Part shown: positions 36,539 to 44,426 of the stretch, piece after piece
Numbering within the stretch: the stretch's first letter is position 1
Layout: each line of letters begins with the position of its first letter
Source of the DNA: a virus
Direction: 5' to 3' (one strand)
IMG/VR virus record: IMGVR_UViG_3300033145_000982
Coordinates: 1-45,704 of that record
Length of the DNA: 45,704 nucleotides
Position numbers and translations under genes: made by a program
The notes under the pieces: generated by a model
Told to the model about the DNA's origin: nothing
Seen by the model: the letters and a program-made list of their open reading frames with translations, nothing else
The model's database searches: none

Positions 36539-36619
36539 AAAACAAGGAGCCTTTAAGATTCCTATTTACTATATTTCGACGAAACATAATAATTCTGGTC
36601 ACTTAATACTCCTTGTTTT
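36539..36619 (-). ncRNA. 81-nt nested hairpin in the nrdJ leader (terminator or regulatory RNA)
   Basis: On the - strand an 11-bp perfect outer stem (36609-36619 with 36539-36549) closes around TTAAG/CTTAA (36602-36606 with 36553-36557). An internal loop and a 12-bp inner hairpin (36581-36592 with 36566-36577, loop GTC) follow. Two of the twelve inner pairs are G-U on the - strand and would be A-C mismatches on the + strand, so the folded molecule is the - strand RNA. A TTTTTATTTT run follows the outer stem, then the nrdJ ATG 14 bases on. It may be the terminator of the gene ending at 36646, an attenuator for nrdJ, or a small RNA. Confidence 0.7.
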
Positions 36620-36645
36620 ATACATTTAATTATGATTATCTAGAT

Positions 36646-37137
36646 TTATATCAGTTCTAGTTCTGTATAGACTTCTATTTCAATTTCATGATCGTGATTA
36701 AAGTCAGAAAGTATTGTTTCGTATTCTCTGATTTTAATTTCAATCTCTTTCAATTCTTTTTCTACTTCAATATATGAAAGTTTAGCTTTGTATTCTACAG
36801 TTTTACCAGCAGATTTTAAGGTTGTTCTTTCTCCTTCAAAAGTATTAAGAGAATTTAAAAAGGCTTTACGCCTGTTAAAGTTAGATAAAGTATAGATGTT
36901 TTCATTGTTGCCTTGTTCATTAGCTTTAGCAATAACTTCTTTTACTTTTATCAATTGTTCTAATTTCAACTCGTACTGAGATTTCTTTAAAGAAAAGTCT
37001 ATTTGAGATTCTTCAGTAACAGGTCTAGAATTCCATTTTCGCATAAGACTTTCATCTTTACGAATATTATCTTCCAGATCTACTTTAACTCTTAATAATT
37101 GGTCTAGTTTTATAATTGATGTTTTTGTTTCTGCCAT
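36646..37137 (-). CDS. Coiled-coil protein, 163 residues, function unknown
   Basis: The protein is helical almost throughout, with heptad-like Leu and charged residues (LDQLLRVKVDLEDNIRKDE at the start; EVEKELKEIEIKIREYETIL near 125-145). A break around NIYTLSNFNRRKAFLNSL could be a loop between two antiparallel helices. There is no signal peptide and no enzyme motif. It follows the M23 endopeptidase gene by 37 bases; a weak 5-bp hairpin lies in that gap. No role can be assigned. Confidence 0.78.
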   Translation of the reverse strand: MAETKTSIIKLDQLLRVKVDLEDNIRKDESLMRKWNSRPVTEESQIDFSLKKSQYELKLEQLIKVKEVIAKANEQGNNENIYTLSNFNRRKAFLNSLNTFEGERTTLKSAGKTVEYKAKLSYIEVEKELKEIEIKIREYETILSDFNHDHEIEIEVYTELELI

Positions 37138-37174
37138 TTTTAATTGATTTAAGAGATTCCCGTCTTATCTCAAT

Positions 37175-37807
37175 TTATACTGTGGCCCTATACAAAGGCA
37201 AAACCTTTTGTATTTCATTAAGTGTTTGCATATACTCAGATTTACCGTTAGTTATAAATCTAATAGGATCTATAACCCTATTATTTTTAATTATCTCGTA
37301 ATGTAGATGTGGCCCTGTAGTCATACCAGTGTTTCCACTAGTAGCGATTATCATGCCTTGTGTAACGATATCTCTTTCTTTCACATTAATATGATCTAGA
37401 TGAGCATATCTTGTCTTAAAACCATTTAAATGGTTAATAAGAATGTAATTTCCATATCCATATTTCTTTAATCTAATTTCTTCAACATATCCTTGACCGG
37501 TAGCAAATATATTTGTACCAATTGGTGAAGCAATGTCAATTCCTGTATGAAATATTTTTGTTAATTTTACAGGATGAAATCTATATCCAAAACCATCACT
37601 AACTTTAATAAAAGATCCACTATCTATTGGAGATATAATGGGAATCCTATTTATGTCAAAGTTAGGTATATTGGATACTATATTTGAAATACTTGTGAAT
37701 AAACTACAATTTGTTATATTTCGTTCTTTTACTTCTTTAAAATTTGGTGCGTATGATAAAGTATGAAAAGTAAAAAGAAATAAAAGTCCGAATAGTAACT
37801 TTTTCAT
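37175..37807 (-). CDS. Secreted M23 family metallopeptidase, probable endolysin
   Basis: This 210-residue protein should cut peptidoglycan cross-bridges at lysis (or during entry). I chose ATG 37807 (MKKLLFGLLFLFTF), which gives a signal peptide of about 20 residues; an in-frame upstream ATG at 37894 adds 29 residues that bury the signal. The active site is complete: H87-x3-D91 (FHTGID) and H167-x-H169 (GPHLHYE), with H136 in YAHLD. The domain fills residues about 70-185. A secreted two-transmembrane protein is encoded two genes upstream, which fits a lysis group. The 272-base region before it contains hairpins. Confidence 0.9.
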   Translation of the reverse strand: MKKLLFGLLFLFTFHTLSYAPNFKEVKERNITNCSLFTSISNIVSNIPNFDINRIPIISPIDSGSFIKVSDGFGYRFHPVKLTKIFHTGIDIASPIGTNIFATGQGYVEEIRLKKYGYGNYILINHLNGFKTRYAHLDHINVKERDIVTQGMIIATSGNTGMTTGPHLHYEIIKNNRVIDPIRFITNGKSEYMQTLNEIQKVLPLYRATV

Positions 37808-38079
37808 ATAAATAGTATTGGTTAATACTGGATTATTAATAAAATTTGATATTTTATTTATCAATCTTATTATTCCATTTTGCTTTGAAAGCAAAAAAGG
37901 TAATAACTTATACGTTACTTATTGATTATTGTTTCCGTTTGAGGAATATTTGTTTGATACCTAAGCTTACTAAATTTTAGTTTCGCTTATATTCAGCTAC
38001 TTATGTCCATTACCACGAAAAGGTATTTAGCTAAAATGGACAGGGATGAAATTAATCATCCCATGAGCACTTAAAATGG
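37808..38079. other. Structured non-coding region before the M23 gene
   Basis: No ORF is seen in these 272 bases. Two features stand out. TTTTGCTT-TGA-AAGCAAAA (37878-37896) is an 8-bp hairpin that could terminate or delay transcription. At 38004-38062 two 7-bp stems lie side by side: TGTCCAT/ATGGACA (38004-38010 with 38036-38042), enclosing TACC/GGTA, and GGGATGA/TCATCCC (38043-38049 with 38056-38062). The adjacent stems could stack into one folded RNA. No promoter was recognised. Confidence 0.5.
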
Positions 38080-38715
38080 TTAGGCTATATTCAAAGCGAT
38101 ATTAATATCGTAGAATTGCCTGGTTATTTTCTTTACTTCTTCCCTGAAAAACATATTTAAAAAATTCCTATATAAAACAGGGTGATTTAACACAGAAGTC
38201 GCATTTTTCCAACGTTTTAACGCTTGTTTAATATATACATTAGATAATTGCGACAAGACAATACCATCTTTTTTTATCGGATTTGATAAAACTTCAGATA
38301 GTGTATGTGAGAATTCGGGCAACGTATGATGTTCAGTATGGTAAACTTTATGAATTCCATATTTGATAAAAGTATATTCATCATACAAATAATCTATTAT
38401 ATTATTTGCCCTATTATGTAATAAATCTAAAACTATATAAGAATACTTATTGTATAATTGTTTATAAGGAGTATCATTTCCATTATTTATTTTAGTTTGT
38501 AAATCTATTTTTTCTAATCTTTCTGGTATGTAAACAGTACATAATTCTGTAATGTGTACAGATTTTCGTAATGAAAACAAATTCCACCAAAAAGATTTAC
38601 TTAAGAAAACGATACCTAAATGATTAAATGTCACATAACCATATTCTGGAAAAAGTTTAAGTATCATTTCCTTAAGTTTCTTTTGTTGTAATTTTGATGG
38701 TGTTATTAATTGCAT
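38080..38715 (-). CDS. Unknown 211-residue protein in the lysis region
   Basis: I do not recognise the family. It is soluble in appearance and rich in aromatic residues and His (YGIHKVYHTEHHTLPEFSHTL near 118-138), with helical segments at the C-terminus (VYIKQALKRWKNATSVL; FLNMFFREEVKKITRQFYD). The His cluster could bind a metal, but no known arrangement is visible. It starts four bases after the stop of the membrane-protein gene, so the two are probably translated from one message. Confidence 0.75.
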   Translation of the reverse strand: MQLITPSKLQQKKLKEMILKLFPEYGYVTFNHLGIVFLSKSFWWNLFSLRKSVHITELCTVYIPERLEKIDLQTKINNGNDTPYKQLYNKYSYIVLDLLHNRANNIIDYLYDEYTFIKYGIHKVYHTEHHTLPEFSHTLSEVLSNPIKKDGIVLSQLSNVYIKQALKRWKNATSVLNHPVLYRNFLNMFFREEVKKITRQFYDINIALNIA

Positions 38716-38719
38716 AAAA

Positions 38720-39307
38720 TTATGTATATAATGCTATTAACTCTTGTAACATGTAATATTCATGATTCCAGAGTAGTGTCAATACATTAGATATACAAAA
38801 ATAACCTACAAAACCAATAACAGTAAAAAGTAACAGCTGTATTAATAATATAGGCCATGGTTTTCCATCTCCGTATGTCCAAACTTTATAAATTGATAAA
38901 TATCCTAAGTATAGAATCACTATAAGATATGTTATTAAATTTAAAGTTCTTTGAATTCTAATGATAGACTCAATTTTTGTAGTAGTATAATTTAATTTTT
39001 CTGTAATTAATTCACCATCAGATTTATTTCTTTTTTCAATTTCTTTAATATAAGCACTAGCTATTGGTGTAAAATCAGTTAAAGTTTCTATAATTGATTT
39101 AGATACAGAGCTTTGGTTATTTATACTTTGAGTAAGAGCTCTTTGTAAATTATCAATTTTATTTGCATGTGACTGATTTGCTACGCTAATACTTATATTC
39201 ACTGTATCTTTATCAACAGTGTTTATAGTGTTAGGTTTTGATTCCTGTGTTGTAAATGACAACAGTGGTGTTACCAATAACACTAACAACATAATTAGCT
39301 TTTTCAT
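38720..39307 (-). CDS. Signal-peptide protein with two transmembrane helices, holin or spanin candidate
   Basis: This 195-residue protein begins with a signal sequence (MKKLIMLLVLLVTPLLSF). A Ser/Thr/Asn-rich helical ectodomain follows (about 25-125), then two hydrophobic helices: LITYLIVILYLGYLSIY (about 128-145) and ILLIQLLLFTVIGFVGYFCI (about 153-172). Such a topology is seen in holin-like lysis proteins. A secreted M23 peptidase is encoded two genes downstream on the same strand. The assignment to lysis is inference from topology and neighbourhood; an envelope or superinfection-exclusion protein is the alternative. Confidence 0.78.
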   Translation of the reverse strand: MKKLIMLLVLLVTPLLSFTTQESKPNTINTVDKDTVNISISVANQSHANKIDNLQRALTQSINNQSSVSKSIIETLTDFTPIASAYIKEIEKRNKSDGELITEKLNYTTTKIESIIRIQRTLNLITYLIVILYLGYLSIYKVWTYGDGKPWPILLIQLLLFTVIGFVGYFCISNVLTLLWNHEYYMLQELIALYT

Positions 39308-39320
39308 AATTTTGATTAAT

Positions 39321-39527
39321 TTAATTTATTTGTCTTGCTAATTTTGCATTGATTTTTTTTAGAATTTTTTGTTTACGGGTAATTTGAACTTTAATAGGAT
39401 TAAATCCTGGTTTTCTAGTAAAGTTTGTAAAAACTTTTTTACCTCTAGTAATAGCAATGCTCCATTGTTTACGTAAACGTTTGGTACCTTTTATACCAAA
39501 CCTAAGTTTTATTTGTTTTATTGTCAT
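39321..39527 (-). CDS. Very small basic protein
   Basis: Sixty-eight residues, very rich in Lys and Arg, with the phrases GIKGTKRLRKQW and ITRKQKILKKINAKLARQ. I recognise no family. It fits snugly between neighbours (13 bases before the next gene, 11 after the previous stop) on the coding strand, which supports it as a real gene. Charge suggests nucleic-acid binding, like the other small basic proteins of this phage. Confidence 0.65.
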   Translation of the reverse strand: MTIKQIKLRFGIKGTKRLRKQWSIAITRGKKVFTNFTRKPGFNPIKVQITRKQKILKKINAKLARQIN

Positions 39528-39538
39528 CTTAAGAAATT

Positions 39539-40042
39539 CTAATGATGAATTTCCTCAAGAGCTTCTGTCAAATAATTCTGAGTACGTTCAAGTAATTTAG
39601 CTCTTCTTTCGCATTCTTTAACAGATACTGCCATAAGAGCTTTGAATTTCTTCATAGCTTCATCTTCATCATAAATAACAAGAACTTTCTTTTCTTTACG
39701 ACCAAGATCGCCAGTAAGATCAATTGTGTGATCACCATTGACAATACATTGTTCAAGATCATCTGTAAGAACAGAAGCTTTAACCATTACTGGTGTATAG
39801 CTATATGCAAACATTGGAAAAATCTTTACATCATCTTCAGTTATTTTAACTCCTGATTTTGAATCAATAGTTCCTATGTCTGCAGGATCAATAACTGGAT
39901 ATGGACGAACAATATAGATTGATTCTCCAGGTTTAGGTATTAAATCCATTACATGATCTGGAAGAGCTTTAGGTTTTTTAACCTTATTTGTATCTTTTCC
40001 AGTAATTTCAATTTTAATGTTTGTTGCTTTTTCGTTGCTCAT
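39539..40042 (-). CDS. Unknown 167-residue protein
   Basis: No family recognised. It appears to be a compact beta-rich domain (ESIYIVRPYPVI, VKIFPMFAYSYTPVMVKASVL, KVLVIYDEDEAM) ended by a C-terminal helix (ALMAVSVKECERRAKLLERTQNYLTEALEE). The first 20 residues are Lys- and Thr-rich and probably disordered. Codon use is slightly less AT-biased than that of its neighbours. The start lies 29 bases inside the end of the preceding gene, indicating coupling. Its predicted acidity contrasts with the very basic gene next to it. Confidence 0.75.
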   Translation of the reverse strand: MSNEKATNIKIEITGKDTNKVKKPKALPDHVMDLIPKPGESIYIVRPYPVIDPADIGTIDSKSGVKITEDDVKIFPMFAYSYTPVMVKASVLTDDLEQCIVNGDHTIDLTGDLGRKEKKVLVIYDEDEAMKKFKALMAVSVKECERRAKLLERTQNYLTEALEEIHH

Positions 40043-40490
40043 TTTGATTGTTTATTAATGTTGGTTTAACATAAAACTTATCATTTTGACTAAATAAATA
40101 AGAAGCAATTTTTTTACTTCTTAGCATATGTCCAAACAATTTAACTTGTTGATTGATAAGACTGATCTCAGGTATAATTTTAGTTATACCTAGTGGATAA
40201 TTGTTGGGTATTACTACCCATAACCTGGTTAAGGGATGTTTTTTATTTCCCCAATAAACATACGGTAAGCGATACGTGTGTTTATCCCAATATTTTTTAT
40301 ATGGTCTAAGAAATGTTTTAAGGCCTATCTTTTTTCTAAAGTATTGATATTCTCGTCCTTTTAGGATTATGAAGTAACATCGGTAAACTTTATAAATTAG
40401 ACGTATACCACCATATAATTGATCTTTGTCTGTTTTTTGTGTCAAATCTGGTACATAGCTTTTTTTTAATTTAAATAAAAATTTTACCAT
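40014..40490 (-). CDS. Unknown basic 158-residue protein
   Basis: I recognise no family. The protein is rich in Tyr, Lys and Trp (YKVYRCYFIILKGREYQYF near 33-51; RPYKKYWDKHTYRLPYVYWGNKKH near 62-85), with no membrane segment. It is the first gene after the 1.8 kb region without genes, whose 3' end (on the - strand) lies directly before its ATG, with no terminator between them. Whatever transcript crosses that region could therefore continue into this gene. Confidence 0.72.
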   Translation of the reverse strand: MVKFLFKLKKSYVPDLTQKTDKDQLYGGIRLIYKVYRCYFIILKGREYQYFRKKIGLKTFLRPYKKYWDKHTYRLPYVYWGNKKHPLTRLWVVIPNNYPLGITKIIPEISLINQQVKLFGHMLRSKKIASYLFSQNDKFYVKPTLINNQNEQRKSNKH

Positions 40491-42303
40491 GATTTAACAT
40501 ATTAATGATTATTAAAATTATGTAGCCAAGTAAGGGAGAAGAGCACATGATTAGTTGCATTTTAATCGTAAACCGCTGTAGTGTCCTTGAACTCTGAATG
40601 TTTTAGCTCTGATATGTCTGGTATATGATTTCAGAAGGTTTACACCTTACTTCTTTGCTAGCCCACGGAATTTCATCCATGCCTATATCTGCGTTTTAAT
40701 TCATGCAGAAATGAATTTTGAATTTTCCTTTTAGTTTGCCTTATTCTTGATACTCATTATTTAGCTACTTACATAGATTTCATCCTATGTACTACTATCA
40801 TAATATCTATATATATGACACAACAAACTCTAATGAAAAGTTTCCCCAAACGTTAGATTCGTGTTCACTAAATAAATTCACCCTCTACACCTGACAAGCT
40901 ATTTGTAAATAGAATAAACAAATATTTGTCTCCCTTGTAGGTATGAATACTAACAAATAATTTTTTTTGAATACTACTTAATTATCGACCTCGGTCGGTG
41001 ATTGGTTCTATGATTTTGGACATCATATCGTAGAAACTGCTACGACCAGTTGTGTACCCTTAGTATATCTTTTTCGAAATCTGATATAATTTGGAATTTA
41101 AATACTACTGTACATCTCATATGTAGAAACGACTAGCTTTTACCCCTCATTTTATATATACTTTTTTGGCAACTAATTTACCAATTAACTTCCCAATCAC
41201 AAATATTAGTCTATTTGCAACGATTCTTAAATCTTGCGAAATATTAAATAACAGTAGTTAAAGATTTTTTTGTAATTTTGATCAGTACATCTAGGCTCTT
41301 AGACTACATCATGAATCCATAGTTAACTCAGATAATAGGAGATGCAGAAGCACTACCAACGGTACAATTACTAAAAACATTAGTTTTCTTTTCGTTTTAG
41401 AGTGTATAATTCTCTTTTCTTGAATACGACCGATATTTTACACAATACTTTCATATTGTAACGGCGGTGGGTTCTTACCACGAAGCCTTATGTATTTTAA
41501 TATAAGTATATAGTCTTGGTTTTGTATGTGACTTCAATAACTCATCTTAGATATGCTCTTGCCAAGCATAGTTTTAGACCTGTTAAAGTTTCAATTGTTG
41601 TTATTCCAATCTTTTACTCAACCCTAGAGAATTACTAGGTATCAAACTCCTCAATATTTTACTGTGAGGTGGCAGATTCCATCTAAATTAGTTGTCAATC
41701 ATTTAAAATGTATGTTAGTTAAGTGCTTCCTATAGTTCGTTGTAATATTATCAGGTAAATGCTAAATTACCCTAATTAGTCCTTACTATAGTTTAAGTTC
41801 CTTTTCCCCCAGTAGGAGATAGTTCAGTAAGTTGCATCTGAACAACATTAACATACAAATACATTACAGTTTCAGTAATGTATAAATGGTTTCTAATTGA
41901 TTTTAGACTTTACAACCTTAACGAATTAACCCAAGGATTTTCACCTTTTGCGTTGTATTTCGAATTGTATAAAAGCTGTACATGAACATTTATTCCTTAT
42001 TGTGATATCGTTGAACAACTTATATGGTTCCAGAGACTAATATATAGTATTAATACTTTTTCTAGAGTAGCATATAGTAGGTTTACAGTTCTGATTGTCT
42101 CACAATTGTAATTTTACAACAGGAAGTATTTTCATAGCGTACCCCGTTTGATTTAGTTAATATGTCCATTTGCCTAGGATGGCTACATTATAACTTATCC
42201 ATCTGACGGTAGTATACATCACGTTGTGCACATTTTATGAAGTTAACTTTGAATATATATCCTCGCAGTAGTCCTCAAAAGTATTGCGTGTACTCGGTGC
42301 AGT
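40491..42303. ncRNA. 1.8 kb region without genes, hairpin-rich; candidate large structured RNA
   Basis: No ORF of useful length exists on either strand here, whereas the rest of the window is packed with genes. GC is locally higher (about 38-40% in several 60-base blocks, near 22% in others). Perfect or near-perfect stems recur: 40633-40651, 40770-40791 (7 bp), 41028-41045, 41552-41570, 41623-41639, 41649-41669, 41754-41771, 41859-41883 (9 bp, loop AGTTTCA) and 42166-42182. These properties are shared with giant phage RNAs such as GOLLD and ROOL, but I could not match it to either. G-U pairing does not settle the strand: some stems favour + and some -. Decayed coding DNA and a replication or packaging region remain alternatives. 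No tRNA was found in it. Confidence 0.45.
41859..41883. repeat. Strongest hairpin in the region without genes (9-bp stem)
   Basis: ATACATTAC (41859-41867) and GTAATGTAT (41875-41883) are perfect inverted repeats with a 7-base loop AGTTTCA. The stem is equally good on both strands and has no following T-run, so it is not a terminator. Confidence 0.7.
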
Positions 42304-43995
42304 TTATAGCGTATAATACTGCAATTTATCAACAACATTACGCATACCATTAAATTTTAGTATAGCAAAGTTGCTGAGACGAATCATTGAAGTTTTATCA
42401 AGTTCTGTTGCCATAGTGTGGATAATTTCTCTAACATTATCCCATGTCATATGTCTTGAATCAAGAAGATCTTCTCTTATTTCAACATATAAATTGTAAA
42501 CAGGATTTTTGTAATCTTTATCCCAATTACGTTGAAGAAAACAATCTCTTATTAACCAATTATCTTTTAAGGTTTTTTCAAATAAATCAAGACTTGTTAA
42601 CCAAGGTTCAGTTATTTCACGTAAATCATCTTCATGTCTACGTTTTTTACCATAAATAAATAAATAATGACGATCTCCTTGATTAGGTACATTTTTTATA
42701 AACATACCAAGATCTTCGGATCTAATTAATCTATTATGTTCTTCTAAACAAACTTCTCCAACAGTTAAGTTAGTAGATGTAATAAATCCGTTTCCTTTAC
42801 TTCCATCAATATATATTTTATCATACAATTCATTTGTAGTTTTTAATAAAGTTCCACCTGATTTATAAATAAATTCCTTGTGTGAAAATAATTCTGGATC
42901 TTTAAATGCAAGAAAATTACCTTCTTCTAAAAATCCATAACTAGATGAAAACATTATTTTAGAATGCTTTAATATATCCAAAACATTACATCCTAATTCT
43001 TCATTTAAAATGTGTATCTTTGTTACTTGTTCTCCAACAATAGATCTAAGTTCAGCATTTAACCTAAATGTAACTATAGGTTTAGTTAAATACCATTTTG
43101 AAAATGCAAACCAAATTTTATTTGAAAGAACATTAAATAGTATTGTATCCCAAATTACTTTAAAATTATTTGATGAAATAAAAAGTACGGTTGGTTTATG
43201 TTCTGAATTATTAAACATTTCTTTTAATTCTTCACCAGAAGTTAAAGTAGCATCTGTTTCAGCTAATATGTATTGTGTACCATTTAGTAATCCTAATATG
43301 TTGTATACACCTGGATAAAATTCCATATCTGCAATAACGCTTACTTTATCGGTAATCTTAAGTCCCATAAAATGAGATAAAGCTACCATGGATTTTCCAA
43401 GTAGTCTGTATGGTATATTTACAATTCCTGATGAGGTACTTGTGCCTGGTGATAAAATACTAACTGATCTGTTTGGATCGTTTGTTAAAATAGTTCTTCC
43501 TCTTTTAAATAAATTAATAAATTGAGAATTTTTTACATACTTTTGTTCTCCCATAATTTCTAACATTTTCATGATAGTTTCTATATTTCCAAAAAACTGA
43601 AGTATATTTATACCCTCTAATTCTTCTAATTGTTCAATAGCAGATAATATTTCTTTATCTACAAATAAAACATTGATATCTCTTCTAGATAAAATAGAAT
43701 TAACTATTTCATCCAATGAAAATTTAGGAGATATCATAAGTAATTTACTACCTGTTAAAAAACAATACAAAAATAGTATAGATTTAAATAAAATATTTTC
43801 TGATATTACTACTATTTTAGCATCATTAAATGGATCGACATTTTTTAACTTATTGGTAATATATTTGTCTAGAGCTGTTAATGCACCATATAACGTTTTG
43901 AAATGAAGTATCAAATTGTTATTGGTCGAAGTGTAAAACATACGATTTGTATGATGTTTACATTTGTTGAGTACATGTGCAAATACATTTTTCAT
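42304..43995 (-). CDS. AMP-binding (ANL superfamily) adenylate-forming enzyme-like protein
   Basis: This 563-residue protein has the length and motif order of acyl-CoA synthetases and related adenylating enzymes. SILSPGTSTSSGIVNIP (179-195) stands where the P-loop T/S-SGTTG-x-PKG is found, with the lysine missing. KVSVIADMEFYPGVYNILGLLNG (217-239) matches the region after it. SSSYGFLEEG (350-359) stands for YG-x-TE. GEVCLEEHNRLIRSEDLGMF (413-432) stands for the TGD motif. YLFIYGKKRR (444-453) is the hinge. The C-terminus has LSNFAILKFNGMRNVVDK, where the catalytic Lys of the small domain would lie. Such enzymes activate a carboxylate with ATP. The motifs are degenerate, so it may be an active divergent enzyme or a binding protein. 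It is co-translated with the two genes upstream (TAATG overlap) and precedes the 1.8 kb region without genes. Confidence 0.75.
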   Translation of the reverse strand: MKNVFAHVLNKCKHHTNRMFYTSTNNNLILHFKTLYGALTALDKYITNKLKNVDPFNDAKIVVISENILFKSILFLYCFLTGSKLLMISPKFSLDEIVNSILSRRDINVLFVDKEILSAIEQLEELEGINILQFFGNIETIMKMLEIMGEQKYVKNSQFINLFKRGRTILTNDPNRSVSILSPGTSTSSGIVNIPYRLLGKSMVALSHFMGLKITDKVSVIADMEFYPGVYNILGLLNGTQYILAETDATLTSGEELKEMFNNSEHKPTVLFISSNNFKVIWDTILFNVLSNKIWFAFSKWYLTKPIVTFRLNAELRSIVGEQVTKIHILNEELGCNVLDILKHSKIMFSSSYGFLEEGNFLAFKDPELFSHKEFIYKSGGTLLKTTNELYDKIYIDGSKGNGFITSTNLTVGEVCLEEHNRLIRSEDLGMFIKNVPNQGDRHYLFIYGKKRRHEDDLREITEPWLTSLDLFEKTLKDNWLIRDCFLQRNWDKDYKNPVYNLYVEIREDLLDSRHMTWDNVREIIHTMATELDKTSMIRLSNFAILKFNGMRNVVDKLQYYTL

Positions 43996-44426
43996 TATCT
44001 TTCAGCTTCTATTCTTAAAACTATGTTTTTACCTACATTTACTTTTTGAATAATAGTAGCTTGAACAAAGTTATCGTGTACTTCAATAGTATAAAATATG
44101 AATTTGTCTTTAAGATCTTTTTGGTAATATATTTCTTTAGAGCTGTTAATGCACCATGTTTTACTAAGTTTATCTTCATTAAAATTAGTAAATTCAAGCA
44201 TTAAGGTTTTAGATGACATATATTCTGGTATAATTATTCTAAAAAGACCATTATGATTTCTTTTTATAAAAGCCATAATTTGTGCTTTAAGATTTTTTAT
44301 TCTACCAGCTCTTTGCACTGTATTAAGATTAGGTTCTGTGCTTTCTTGTGCTATTCGATAATCAAATATAGCACGCATAACTGCGGCAGTAGTTTCACCT
44401 ACTATCATTTTTTTAATATCACTCAT
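43995..44426 (-). CDS. Unknown 143-residue protein coupled to the AMP-binding enzyme
   Basis: I recognise no family. The N-terminal half is helical (TTAAVMRAIFDYRIAQEST; RIKNLKAQIMAFIKRN). The C-terminal half is strand-rich (FRIIIPEYMSSKTLMLEF; KFIFYTIEVHDNFVQATII), with no catalytic motif. Its stop overlaps the ATG of the AMP-binding gene, and its start overlaps the previous gene by eight bases. The three genes therefore appear to be one translational unit, and the small proteins may be partners of the enzyme (inference). Confidence 0.78.
   Translation of the reverse strand: MSDIKKMIVGETTAAVMRAIFDYRIAQESTEPNLNTVQRAGRIKNLKAQIMAFIKRNHNGLFRIIIPEYMSSKTLMLEFTNFNEDKLSKTWCINSSKEIYYQKDLKDKFIFYTIEVHDNFVQATIIQKVNVGKNIVLRIEAER

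Noticed and set aside
36525-36645. Cobalamin riboswitch before the B12-dependent nrdJ
   Set aside because: The place would suit it, but the region is only about 120 bases, has no B12-box sequence (GCCACTG type) and folds as one nested hairpin rather than the multi-arm riboswitch.
37808-37894. Upstream ATG at 37894 for the M23 peptidase
   Set aside because: It would place 29 residues before a clear signal peptide, which is not expected for a secreted enzyme.
40491-42303. tRNA gene cluster in the gene-free region
   Set aside because: I looked on both strands for T-arm sequences with flanking 5-bp stems. Strings such as TTTCGAAAT and CTTGAACTC are present but none has a paired stem or a matching acceptor.
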